Below are positions 21,074 through 33,334 of a DNA stretch of 64,000 nt, piece by piece. Source of the stretch: Ciona savignyi. Its lineage: Eukaryota > Chordata > Ascidiacea > Phlebobranchia > Cionidae. Below the pieces are notes generated by a model. The model saw only the letters and a list, made by a program, of their open reading frames with translations. It did no database searches and was not told the DNA's origin. Numbering within the stretch: position 1 is the stretch's first letter; the number at the start of each line of letters is the position of its first letter. A program made the translations under genes and the position numbers. The stretch spans positions 326,902-390,901 of the forward strand of contig CH003295.1 in assembly GCA_000149265.1 (NCBI GenBank), read 5' to 3'.

Positions 21074-21622
21074 TGGGGGTGCCTGGAAACAAAGCCTAGT
21101 AGGCCTATAGTCGTGCGTTGGCTACGTGTGATCTATTTACCACAAGTTTTGGCCGAGGTAGTTTGTGTCTAATCTAAACGTTTTTGTTTATTGAAAACTG
21201 ATGTTTATGAAACGGTTGGCACGCCGAGACAGACAAATTCATTTCAGGCTGCAAATGTGGCATGCGGCCTCAAAAAGGTTCGCCATCACTGAGATAGGAT
21301 ATTCATGTTTATCCCCGTGAATGGGAAAACCAAGGGGGTTAACACACGGGCAATCGTCAGATCACCTCGCGCACATCGTCGGGTTACCGGAGCTATGCAC
21401 TGTGTTGTATATGATAGATACGTTCCTTCAATTTGGTAGAACCCAGTAATCCGCTGGGTTCAGGCAATGTCTGTAAAGCGGTACATCTAAATACTACAGG
21501 ACCGCTTGGACTGCTTGGTTTAAACCGCCAAAGTTTAAGATGTGGCTTCCAGAGCAGCCGCCGCTCCTGTTCTGGCAAGATCGCCAGAATTAATTAAACA
21601 AATTAATGTGTTTTAACTGTAT
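21074..21622. repeat. Second copy of 20125-20671 after the gap
   Basis: This stretch repeats the right end of the hAT element (to 21291), its AGATAGGA flank and the SINE (about 21330-21600) with only a few differences, e.g. CAGAATTAAT against CAGAATATAAT. Similarity ends after GTGTTTTAACTG in both copies. The two copies bracket the tRNA pair and the gap. Either a tandem duplication or two haplotypes joined in the assembly. Confidence 0.9.
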
Positions 21623-22750
21623 CCGCGTTTAATCAAGAATAAAATAAATTTTCGTGAAGTGAGTACAGTAAGCTCGGAAGAAATATAATACAAAACCGTA
21701 CGCAAAAGCTGTTGTTGTATATTATAAAAAAAAAATATTGTGTTATAAGTGCATATATTTATGTTAGTTCTGTGTGCCATGACTGTCCTTAACACTTGAT
21801 AAAAATGTATTCTGTGTAGCACAACACACACAGCGATAGTAGATTTGATGTTGCTGCCTTTTTTCGATTAAATAATTCCCTCACTTTATGTGTTTTCGTA
21901 CAGGCCAAAAAAATTATTTTTAAAGTAATTCAGAGCACATAGGCTACGTGCTAGTTATTTGTGCCCTTTGTCCAGGCAATTTAAAGGCAAATAATCAATC
22001 TAGTGGATTATGTAGAAACAATTTTTATTTAATAAACTACAACACATTGTAATTTAATCATGAGGTCAATTTATCTGATGATAATATTTAATAGTAATAT
22101 ACCCATATTCTCAAACACACTTTTTTTCTTCCGAGTCATCTGTAGATAACTATACATGAATCCTTTAATGGGAATTTACCCACCCGAACCATACACTTAC
22201 AGCCATTACCGATTATGAGATAAAACTAACCAGATATGTTCAATATTTCAAGAGAAGCTAAAATTAGAGCAAAGTTTCATGATGGTTAACTGTCAATTTT
22301 GCTGTTTACAAGATCGAACAAAAGCAACATCAAATTCTCTTATAGTTGATGCACTTCAACAAGTTATCAAGTCACTTTTAACAAAGGATTCCGATGGTTA
22401 AGTAGAATTTGAATTCACCCTTAATAAAGTTGCATGTGAAAAAATAGCCACTTAGCAGTATGCTGTGTATGCAACAGTAAAAAATTTTGTGGTCATTTGT
22501 GACAATTTTAATATTGCTTGGACATATTATTTTAAATATTAATATATCAAGGTTTGGCATGTATGTATTAATCCTGTGCGTGCATATGTAATTCCTTATA
22601 AACTTATCCCATACATCGATACCCATAAACCCCTGTGATGCAATTCATAGTCACATTATAACAAAAATATTTCTTTTTTCTATGAACTTGGCAGGCAATT
22701 TTGTTATCTAGGCCCCATAATTCTTAGCTTGACACCTAAGCTAATTTCAG
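21623..22750. other. Region upstream of the first supported RBBP8 exon
   Basis: AT-rich with no confident gene. A possible 51-nt exon at 22346-22396 (acceptor TTATAG, weak donor GTTAAG) would encode DALQQVIKSLLTKDSD in a phase that fits the next exon, but the signals are poor. The true RBBP8 start may lie here or in the gap. Confidence 0.4.
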
Positions 22751-25700
22751 ATATTGTAAAGTTTCGAGCACAAACTGAGAAATTGGAAGTTCTACAGAAA
22801 GCAGTTAAAGAGATGCAGATGAAAGTCAAAGCCCACCAGGATGAAAACCACTTGCTCAAAGCAAATGTAAATGAAGAAAAACGTAGGTCTGACCAGTATA
22901 AGCACAAGCTACAAAAGTAAGTTTTTAAAGTTAAAGATAATATTTATTGAATCATAAATGTGTGATAATACTAAGTGTCTGACCTTTTTAAAACCAGATT
23001 TTGATTTAGTCAGCTTTGCCTACACAGTGCATTAGTCAACAATGTTGTCCATAATAAGATAGGTGCTGAGACCAATCATCTACCAGACTAATTTTTTACA
23101 TGGTTGTGTATTTGGTCAGGACATTTAACTTCTTTGCCTTGATCTCGTAGATTTTTATAAATCAGAATACCAATTCGTACTGTACTGGAATACTTTATTC
23201 AGCCTAAAATGGTTAGAGGAAATCTGACTACTCATATGAGTAAACCTTTTGTTATGTCACATAGACAGTTCAGCATGAGTATTTTCATGTTTTTTATTAA
23301 TATTGTACAAAAGGAATACTGGTATTATTATTCATTTTTAAATAACAGAAAATGTCCCTATCATCTGGCTATGTCTTATTTTGTTATAAATTCTTATCAC
23401 AGAGCCCAAGAAGCATTAATTCAACTCCACAAGTTTAATCAAGCTATTTCTAAAAATAGTAAGTAGGTTTCAATGTGCATCTTCTTACTACATGCAGTTC
23501 TTATTGTTGGTGAAGGACAGAATGGATATTCAAAGAATATTCATGTTTATTTCATGTAAGGAAAAACGCAATAGGCGTTATCATACAGGCAATTGTCGAA
23601 TTACCTCGCGAATACTTAAGGGAGCATTCTCACACATGTTATCCTTGCACCTACCGTCTGAATATCATAGCTATCTGAGCGTGTTCTGTATAATTTAGAC
23701 TTTCTTTAAAATTTAAAACCTGTAGGCTACTCACTGGGTTTAAGCAATGTGCGCTAAATACCTTATCCAGGAACTTTTACCTTTTTTTCGAATATTATCA
23801 CATGGGCAATCCTCAGATTACGCTGTGAATAAATAAAAAAGCATTCCCACATGGGTAACCATCAGATTGTATACCGGAGCTATAATCCACATATATGATT
23901 CAGACTTACTAGCTAATGACCAGTTTTGATTTATATATATATATATGCGGTAATATTCCATTTAGCCACCGAGTCACTGCTCTTTTCCCGAAGTTCGGGA
24001 GAAAAGGACAAAGAATCTTCTTTGGTTTTGGCTCCCGACACCTGCCAAGCTGAAAGCGATGATGCCAACTTAGCAAACTTAACCATCATCAAGAATACCG
24101 CCTCAATATCAGAAGACCACAGTTTTACAAAACCTTTGCCCAAGCGTATACGGCTCAGCAAAACTAGCTTTCGAAGCGACCGCCTGAAAAAAGCAAGAAA
24201 TGAAAGAATGTCACAGGATGTTAAAGAAATAGAAACAATAAAAGAACCCGAAAATGATCTCGATGAAACCTGTCTTCCTGATCATGCAGATATAGGCACA
24301 CATGTTTCGAACGGTGAAAATAAAATTGTATATTTGAATATTTTTGTGAACTCTCTAAACAGGTTTGAACAGATAACCGGAATGGTTTAGAATACGACTT
24401 TTTTATTCCTTGTTTTATAAAAGTACCGGGTTAGTCACGCAAAAAAATAATATTTTAGTTAGTTCCCTAGAGCAAATAGATCATCAAACTGAAATGGGTC
24501 AGGTGGAACTATCTAATGGGGTAAATGTCTTAATTTGTAGTTTTGTGGGAAGTGTCCTGGTGTCCATTTCGCACAGAGTGTTTTGCTTATGATACAGACT
24601 TAAGTTAAATGATCTATCCTTATATATCTATCTATATATACTCTATATACTTCATCAATTACTTTTATTTGTAAATCTGCCATTTTATTTCTTTTTTTTT
24701 TCTTTTTTTTAAGTCTTTTCACGTTCACTTTTCCATTTAATTCACAGATGAAGAATTTTGTATTCCTGCTTCACCTGTTCTTAGTGGATATTCCGGTAGT
24801 TTAAAACAGACTTCTTTTCTTTGTGGTCAAATGAAAACAACTGTCGTTCAAAATGATCTCGGACCTGCCAGTCCAAGTCTTCTACCAAATGTAAATATTT
24901 AAACTCTTTGTATTCTTAAGGTGTTCGGTGTTGGTAAAATTAAACATTAGTTCAAGCTGTTTTATCCGTTACCTCTTTAATGTCAGTAATCGATAATGGT
25001 GAAACTGCCAGCGCTATTACACCGTAGTCATTGTATTTTTAATTTCCAAATTTAATATGCATTGCTCGGCCATTAGGGTAGCTTTTTAGCCAAAAGTTAG
25101 TTGGTTCAAAACCAGCTGTTTGAATTAGTTTGTGTTTTTATAGGTATAACTAAAGTTGGTTGAGTAATGGGTTTAAGTTAAACAGTGGGAACAATCATGT
25201 ACAACACACTTCAATAGCTATGGTAACCCTGACATGGGTACATGGTTATCTAATCATTTACCATGTAAAAAACATTCTTTTTCGCATTCATAGGTATAAA
25301 ACCCTAACAATCCTATAACCTAATAACATTGTTGAAAATTATCAGGTATAGAGATACATCAAAGAAGAGTATTGCCAAACAAATTTATTGTACCATTTAA
25401 GCTAATGAATAACTTGTTTAGGCTGGACAAAGTGAAGCAGTTTCTATGAAGAAAATAAATTTTGAAAGCAGTGAAAGTGAAAGTGGTAAGCAGAGATAGC
25501 TATTTGCTCAGTACATCATGTTGATTTAATCTGTTACATTAATAGTTAATTTCACACTCTCGTCTACTATAAAAATTATTTTTAAATTCTCAAGTTGTTT
25601 CTGTCAGTCCTTTTGTATTTAAGTAATTGTGTGTTTAACAGTACTGGTTGTCACTTTTAGTTTATTTTAGAATTGGATTTGTTTTGGCCTATCCGCAGTT

Positions 25701-27938
25701 GTATAACAGAACCACAAAGGTAGGTCTTTGGGAATCCAAAACCTATCTTTACCCCAATGTTATTCATATAATCCATCCCAAGAATGGTTCTGCAAAACAA
25801 GGTTACATCGTTCATTACATAAAATTTAAACACCTTTTAGATTCCGATTTTTCAAATGAAGAATTTGGTAAACATAAAAGCATAACCTCCTACCAACATC
25901 GGATCAGGAAGTCCTTGTCTCCAATTGAACTACTCGATTCAAACTCAGAGGTTTGTTAGTTGTAACATAAACCACTTTGGACGAAGGCAAATCTTTTATT
26001 TTGGGCAACACTGAAAGGAGGGAAAGCGAAAAGGAGGGAAACTGCACCTAAAATTACGAAAACTAATTTTAACCCTGCCCTAAACAATAAGTTAACCGCA
26101 GGACTAAGCTTAATACCAACTTCATGTTTAAAACTATCTCTTATGTCATAATTTATTTTAGTGTGTAGTTTTCCTCCTTCCCTCCTTTTAGTTTTCCTCT
26201 TTTTGTTTAGGACGAAAATGCTGACAAGAGAGAAGCGTACGACAGTTTGAATGAGTTGTTTGATAAAACCGATGAAGCAGTGCCCAACATTTCCAACCTT
26301 GATGACACAAGATTAGAAGTGAACGTGGAACGCTTGGATTTGAGAGCATTGGATAGAAATCATACATACCAACAAAATCCGAAGAAATTTGATTACGACA
26401 GTGACGATTTTCAGGACAAACCAAAAATAAGAACAGCTAAACCTTTTTCTCCCAAAAATAAATCACTAGAGTAAGTGTATTGCTTTTACTATGCAAGCAT
26501 TATATAGTTTATTGACTACTAATTAATAATTTTATGTATTAATTTGTGGTAGTTGTATGGTTGTTACTTTAGATTGTTTTTAAATCATTTAACTCTGAGG
26601 TAGTATTTGGTATCCTTCTTACTAACAACTCAAAAAAATGTCCCTTATAATATGATTTTTAATTTTTTGTATTATAGCACACATGTTAGTTTCTGTATGT
26701 TACTCTGAAACCCTAGCATTTTACCTTTCACTTTTAGTGCGAATGAAAAGCTTTCTTGCTTATCTTCCGAAGATAGTTTCAATGTTGCTCCAAAGAATGA
26801 CGATGCTCCACAGTTCAAATATCAGAGTGTGGTTCGAAAACGAGCGGAAAGAGCCAAACTTGGCGCAACAGCCTGCGCTCAATGCGAGAAATATTACAGG
26901 TAGAGTTTAATATTAGAGTCAAAAAGATGCTTGCTTTGAAGTGAGGTTCTTTTTGGAGATGAAATTCCTTTCCATGTCAACACAACTAGCTATTAAAGAA
27001 ATGTCATCATAATAATATACTCATGTTTGTTTAGAATACGATTTGATATTGCTACCTTGTTTGTTTAAAACCCTCATTAAACTACTGGGTGACACAACTA
27101 ACCAGGTACCAGCTATCTTTAATCCCACCATGTTTCGGCTGATAGTCCAATGTGTTGCAAATAAGTTAACCTGTCGAAATCAAAATGCCAGTGCCAGGAA
27201 AAAGCTACAAAACTTCCCAAAACACTAGTATTTTTAAGAGCACTTTTGTACTGTTCAGAAGCACTTCATACAATTTAATAGGTTAATTTTTGCCACAATT
27301 ATACCTCCAATCTCATATCCTTGACAATTATAAATTTAAACTTTGTGTATTCCTTTTCATTTTATAACCACTCACTTTGCAAGCCATTAAATTTAAAGTA
27401 ATATACCGATCCTTTGTTATTTTTACAGTGATTTGCCTCCGGAGGAACAAGCGCAAAGAATACGCGATGTGTGTCGCCATCGGCATGAGTATGCTCCTCC
27501 AAAAAGTCCGGAGCACTTCTGGGACATTGGGATTCCTGATACTTTGGAGTGCAAGAGGAGAGGTAAGGATGAGTAGAGCTAGTTCAACTACCATAAGATA
27601 CATATAATCGGGATAATTATCAACTAAGACAATATAACTTCTACATGGTTGGGCTACTGTTCTTATTTGTAATTACCCCGGGTGGTGATTATCCAGGTGA
27701 CTGTTGTCCGAGTTGATAATTCATAGTTGTCCTAGTTTGTAGTTGTATGGGTGGTTGTTGTCTAGTTCTGTAAATAATAATTGAATGAGTGGTAGTTGTC
27801 AGAGTGGGTGTTGAGTGATAGAGTTAATTCTCGCTCTGTACAGGTTACATTGTAGATGAAGATGATTTGTGTGAGGAAGACGTTAAAAGATTACGTGGTC
27901 GACGTAGAAGACGTCCTTATGACGCCACAAAACAATAA
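22751..27938 (+). CDS. RBBP8: CtIP / RBBP8 DNA-end resection factor (5' end missing)
   Basis: Ten exons: 22751-22916, 23403-23458, 23966-24313, 24748-24890, 25422-25485, 25661-25950, 26211-26470, 26738-26899, 27429-27562, 27844-27938. Phases agree at every junction, giving 571 residues (human 897). The first two exons are coiled coil (KLEVLQKAVKEMQMKVK), corresponding to the N-terminal dimerisation region, and the middle is low-complexity. The C-terminal Sae2/CtIP domain is clear: VVRKRAERAKL, CAQCEKYY, DLPPEEQ, RHRHEYAPPKSPEHFW and a basic tail RGRRRRRPY. CtIP works in the nucleus with MRE11-RAD50-NBS1 to start resection of double-strand breaks. The CDK site (Thr847 in human, N-T-P) is K-S-P here. 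The human ATR/ATM site following it (S-T-Q) is D-T-L. Identification rests on the C-terminal domain; the start is unresolved. Confidence 0.9.
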
Positions 27939-29743
27939 GTGGAATTTATCTTTAAGATGTTCATACTCGTACTCATTCCAGGAGATACTAATATTCGACC
28001 TTAAATATTACTGTTATTGTTGTTCATCTGTTTTCGCCAATTAATGGGTGGTTAAGTGCGTCCTTTCAGTGGAAAGGTTTATGGCTCAAAAGTGGAACTG
28101 GTTGGTTGTGTTCTTGGGCAAGGCCCTTAGTGGACATCGCCTGGACCCATTAGATTATTAGAGTATTCGAAAACTAAAGAAACGTCTAATTCAAATACAG
28201 CACATTGATAGCTTTAGCAACGCGACCTGGTACATAGTGCAATTTTGCTATAAAATAACAAAATAATATTAAAAAAAGATTCCGATATTTTTACCTATTG
28301 GTAGTCAGGATTGAAATCTTAATAATATTTATCTTTCCGACTTAGTTGTAAAATTCCCGTAATTCCTATTGCCGATTTCTTTTAGTGTGTTATATAGTCT
28401 ATTTGATTTCATTTTTACGTTCTGCTAGCTAGACAGACGAATAAAAAAATATTTTTTATAATAATAATAAATCTGGTAAAGAAGTAAAACTATAGGTGGA
28501 GTCTTAAGTTTAGCAATTCTTAGTTTAATTTTTCTATTAGAAGTGTCGATTGTCTTGTACAATGGACGCAAAGATCGTTTTAAATATAAGAAAAGGATAG
28601 TCCTGTTTATCCCAGTTTTTGGAAAAAGACAATTAACTACACAGTTAATCGTACGATTTCCTGCCTAAGTGAGCGTTCTCACACGGTTAGTCTTCGGGTC
28701 ACCGGAGTTATTGCAGTGTAATGTGTATGATTGAGACATTCTTTTAATTTTGGTGGAACCATTAATCCACGGGTTTCAGGCAACGTCCGCGACGCCGTGG
28801 GCAAAGACAATCCGACTCGCTGCTGACCAGTTTCATATTTGCAACCGTTCTGCTGAAAGGCAACGCAATAACCTACCGAGCTATTTGGCCGACAAATAAG
28901 CAGTATGCAATCATTTTTACTGGAGCACCGCAAACAAATAATGGATAAGACTACGTATCGCACGCAATTCACGAAGTTTCTTTCAACAACAAAAAAACAT
29001 GTAAGATTTCTAATTAAGTGGACAACTGCCCGTTATTCCTACATTTCGCGTTATCTTTGGAATGCTGAACAACAACATGCTTGGTGCATTTTCATTGTTC
29101 GTCATAGAGCTATTTTAGTGTACGTTTAAGTCAAAATTAAAACAAATAGATAGTCGGACACCTTTATGAGGGTTTGGCGTAGAGTTTTGTTGGTTGGCTT
29201 TTCGAGCAAAAAGGGCGTTTTACGGCACTGATAATAAATTACATTCGTATTGGTTGCGTAACGCAAATAAGGCAACAATCTGAGTTAAAACTAAAATTAC
29301 TTAACTAAAGACGTTTCAGGTTCTGCAGTCTTTTCAAAATACACACTTGCTGCAGAATACAGTCTGCGGTTTGCACAATCCTTTGGTTTAAATTCATAAG
29401 GATAATCACAGGGGCTGTCTCACCTTTACCGACTCCTTTGTACACAATACGATATTAGCAAATATTTACACAATCTTCAGAAATACACCGGCGAAAGCAC
29501 TTACCGGGTGGCTGGTTACAGCCGGCATGTTAGTTTGGAACGTAAATAGTTGCCGTGCTTGAAATGGCTAGCCTTTATTTCCGTCCCTTGCGTTCTGGAT
29601 TCGCTTCTTTGCACGAGAACAAGAACTTCGCGTGTGACCCGAGCTCTCTCGCGTCGATAGTTTGGAAATTATCACTTACGGTAGATTACATCACAGTAAG
29701 GGCATGTTATTACCAGTTACAGTGATCTAACTGTAGTGTGTGT
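27939..29743. other. RBBP8 3' flank with old SINE pieces
   Basis: No gene. 28048-28165 (plus) matches the head of the SINE family (CCTTTCAGTGGAAAGGTTT, GTTCTTGGGCAAGG). 28675-28800 (minus) matches its tail (GGGTCACCGGAGTTA, CCACGGGTTTCAGGCAACGT). The rest is unique sequence with only chance ORFs. Confidence 0.55.
28440..28445 (+). terminator. Poly(A) signal candidate for RBBP8
   Basis: AATAAA about 500 bp after the RBBP8 stop codon, the first canonical signal seen on this strand. Confidence 0.4.
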
Positions 29744-30226
29744 CAGGGTTGCCATTTGGCCTTTTTCACGGCCAAATTTCAGAAATTTGGCCGTACCAAA
29801 ATCGCCACAGACGCGAAAAAAATAGTTTGGCCGTGCGGAAAAATCTGGCCGAATTTGGCCGTATAAGCATATTGTCAAATTTTTAGCCAAAACATCATAT
29901 TATTTTTACGCTAGAGTAGAAATAAAGGGAAAAAATATATATTTAAATGAATTTATAATATCAATTGTCTTATTTTCCAAATCACAAAGCTGATTATGAC
30001 GTTTTGAAATAAAATAATAATGGTCGGCATTCCTATATAGTATTTGATTGGGTTCGACAAATCTGGAGGGAATTAAAATTATACAATTTTTGAACAAATA
30101 TTGAGATAAATAGCCCAATTGGCTAAATTAAATAGTTTATTTTGTACTTGATACAAATTGGCCGAATTTTGGCCGTAAAGCAAACACAGTTTGGCCGTAA
30201 AGCAGATTTTCCGTCTGGCAACCCTG
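29744..30226. mobile_element. hAT-type MITE, 483 bp, rich in TTTGGCCGT
   Basis: Ends are CAGGGTTGCCA and its inverted copy TGGCAACCCTG. The 8-bp target duplication GTGTGTGT is at 29736-29743 and 30227-30234. Subterminal TTTGGCCGT or its complement recurs near both ends, as expected for transposase-binding repeats. No coding capacity. The target was a GT-rich stretch, which weakens the duplication as proof, but the TIRs stand on their own. Confidence 0.88.
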
Positions 30227-31180
30227 GTGTGTGTCTCACGAAAAGTCTTCAAGAGAACAGGTCGTGTTCGCCCAGTTTCGCTGCAAACGAGGTAATCGAA
30301 AACACGGCGGCATAATTGGTATACGCTTGATATAGCACAAACTGGTCCCAAACCAAATCGCTATATTTACCATACGTTTCTGTCGTATTTTGCTAGAGGA
30401 CAGTCGTCGTCGGAAGTTTAACAGAGCGTGAAGCACTGCGAAATAGTTGGTAGAATTGCGATGGTTTAGTTCACTTTCTTGCTTGGTTGGTCCATTACAG
30501 CCCGCTGCTTACTGCTTATGTACCGTTTAGGAGGGTTTTGTTAGCAAGTTAAAATGAAAGAAAATATATACTTAGCCTATGGACCTTTTAGAGCCTCGAA
30601 AATAAAATAGTAAGTTTCTACCATAAAAAAAAGTTTCGTAAAAGTTTCTTTGCAGTTTTAAGGAGATGAAAGACCGTTGAAATAGTCTATCATAGTATTA
30701 TTTTAACCACAAGTCATAGAACAATAATAAAGCAAAACATGACTGGTACTCGTACATTGTCGACAGTTTGAGTTGGAAACGATTAGTGGTGGTTCATTCA
30801 TCACAAATGACACCCAGACGTTTTGTTTTTGTTAACTGTCGCCCACGACAAGGTTTTTATAAATATGATAATATTTTAATGGACTGATTAGGATAAACGT
30901 TGCAAACTTTAGTTCCTCGTCTTATGTATAAGGGTTTAGTAATTAGCCATTGTAAGTTTGAGGTTTAGGCAGTTTGCTTGACCGTAAATTGTGGTCGTAG
31001 TAATGAAAATTCGTGTTGGCTGCTTTTGTGATAGAACTAACATAAGATATCTAAACTTTCACCTAACCAATTGAATATTATTTAATACAAAAATAATATT
31101 TGTATTGGTTTTAAAATCGCTTTGTATTTGTTTGTACTGGCCATTCTAAATAGTATAGGTCATACTCATATAGAAGGAGT

Positions 31181-31632
31181 CAGGGCCGGTTTTAGGCCGA
31201 TTTGACCGATTAGATCAAATTGGGCCCCGCACCTTGAAGGGGCCCCGCGCTAGCGTGGGTCTTTTTGTATTACGAGGTTTAAAATACTACTGAAAACGTA
31301 AAATAAAAGGTGAAATAATATTCTTTCTCATAATATCATTTTGTTATGCATCGTAACTAAGTCAAATTTATATTTCTGTGTCTGTTTGTTACGTCATAAT
31401 GAATATGGTTGCGTAACAATATATATTTATATGTTTGAAAGTAAAACAATATATCGTAAATAAGCATCCACATTACCTTTAATTTGTTTTATAGCAAGTA
31501 TTAAATGTATATTTTTGTAGTTTATGTGTACTGATTTGTATTTATATAAACACCCATAAATTTTGCTATGAAGAGTAGGGGCCCCGCCATCACATTTCTA
31601 ATTGGGCCCCGCGGTTCCTAGCACCGGGCCTG
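31181..31632. mobile_element. hAT-type MITE, 452 bp, with GGGCCCCGC subterminal repeats
   Basis: TIRs begin CAGGGCCGGTTTTAGG on the left and CAGGCCCGGTGCTAGG read inward from the right. A perfect 8-bp target duplication GAAGGAGT lies at 31173-31180 and 31633-31640. GGGCCCCGC occurs twice near each end, in a body that is otherwise AT-rich. Non-coding. Confidence 0.93.
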
Positions 31633-31640
31633 GAAGGAGT

Positions 31641-33334
31641 CGCACAATTAAAATAAAAAACGTACTTGCAATTATGGGGCTAATAAACATGCCTGCGTTA
31701 TACACTTATATGGAATATTATTATACTAAATCAGAACAGCATCACAAAGCAAGATATGTTTAGACTGTGTTCACAGTTTAATAAAGCTTACCGAACAACG
31801 CACGGAATTAAGCCTACGCAATTCTTGCATACAATTTGAGATGGTATTTAACCAGGTAAGTGTTTAAAGACTAGAAATGTGAAATGTGTTTGCGTTAAAT
31901 TTCAGTTGAAGTCTCAGGTTATTGTTTTAAAAAATGTGAAAAGTAGCTAGCTGATACGGACACCAATATTTATTTACCGGTCATAGATTATTTGTGCAAA
32001 CGTCTAGGTCTATTTCTAGGAAATGTGTTGTGTCAAAGGCAGAAGAAGAAACTGTTGGCAGGGCGAATTTTATTTATTGAAGAAAGCACCGTTCGCAGGT
32101 CATAGAGAAGGCAGCCTTGTCAAAAATCTCCCCAGGCATAATTAAAAATAACAGCTACACGAGACACACAGGGAAACACGTTTTGGATTTCCGGTTAAGG
32201 TTATGACATCAGTGTGTGAATCGATTTGTTATCCTAGACAAAAACATGATTTAATGGATTAATTTGTTTTTGCGTACGATGATTCCAGAACTGGTATTAT
32301 TTAATAGGTGATTATACCGTAAATTTTGAAGGAATTAACAATTGTCGAATAATTTAATGGCATTGTTAAAAAAAAACCTTAATTCAGCTAAACGGTAATT
32401 ACGTTCCGATAAAAAAAGGAGTTCGAGTATGTCGTTCGCTTTTCAATTCACAACAATAGGCGGACGCATTAATATTTTATTGTGTCTCTAGAACACTCAC
32501 TCTTAGCCTCATATTAGACGTCAGAGCATCACGATCCTTCATGTCCTTTCTTGAAATTCGAAATTTGTCAAAACTATAATGGCAAATTTCCTCTTTGATG
32601 CGGAAGCAATTATTCTATATTTAGATCTGTACGCCGGTAATCATTTGCGTGTGTTTCTTCACACAGATTATTTAATTAGACGTAAATTTATTGACAAATC
32701 ATATTACCAACGGATAAATTGTGTTAAAAATACAGCAGGTAATAATGAGATACAGCGTACGTTAGCGAAGTTATGGAAGTCAAACAAACCATAGGTCGGG
32801 AGCATTAGGGTCAAAGTTTAAAATGATATAACAAATTGTATTTAAAAGCCAAGTTAAGATTGGATAGAGTTCAGGCAGAAAACTAATTCCTTGTGGCTGG
32901 GAAAGCTACAGCAAATCGTTTGCTCTTTGCATCGGAATTGTGATGGTTCATTGCCTTCGGCGAAATATAGCTCTAATATCAATCTAAACATCAAAAACGC
33001 AGGTTATATTCTAGCGTTGATGTTGTATAATATTCAAGTATACATGGATAAGGTGTGGTGTCTTAAACAGCATCGCGGAAAGCGGACTAAGCAAACATTA
33101 TTGAACTTTGTATCCGCGTTATCGGCAGTTGAGAACATTTAACTGTTTGAATACGACTTCCCGGTTCGTGAGTTCTTTGTCATGTTTACAATTTCGCGTT
33201 GTTAAAATAAACAGTCGCCAATTTTAGAGCCCCAGTGACACTGAATGTGTTGGTTCTACAAAGGCAAGAGTGTTTGTCTTGCCAATGAACGAAAGTTTCA
33301 AGTAAACTTAATTTGTTTCAGATCAAGTAATAAG
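31641..33334. other. Intergenic region before the SDR gene
   Basis: No supportable gene. A TTTCAG acceptor at 33321 sits 13 nt before the SDR start codon, so a 5'-UTR intron or trans-splice site may end here. ORFs of 71-83 codons at 32.6-33.1 kb have no recognisable features. Confidence 0.5.

Noticed and set aside
22346-22396. Extra 5' exon of RBBP8
   Set aside because: Phase fits, but the donor (GTTAAG) and acceptor are weak and the 16 residues are not diagnostic; mentioned only as a possibility.
26000-26200. Purine/pyrimidine inverted repeat in an RBBP8 intron (AGGAGGGAAA and its complement)
   Set aside because: Imperfect, without target duplication or clear ends; could be a worn MITE but not supportable.
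33245-33334. Upstream in-frame extension of the SDR start
   Set aside because: An acceptor (TTTCAG) interrupts it 13 nt before MTDCSKK, and SDR proteins normally begin a few residues before the Rossmann strand.
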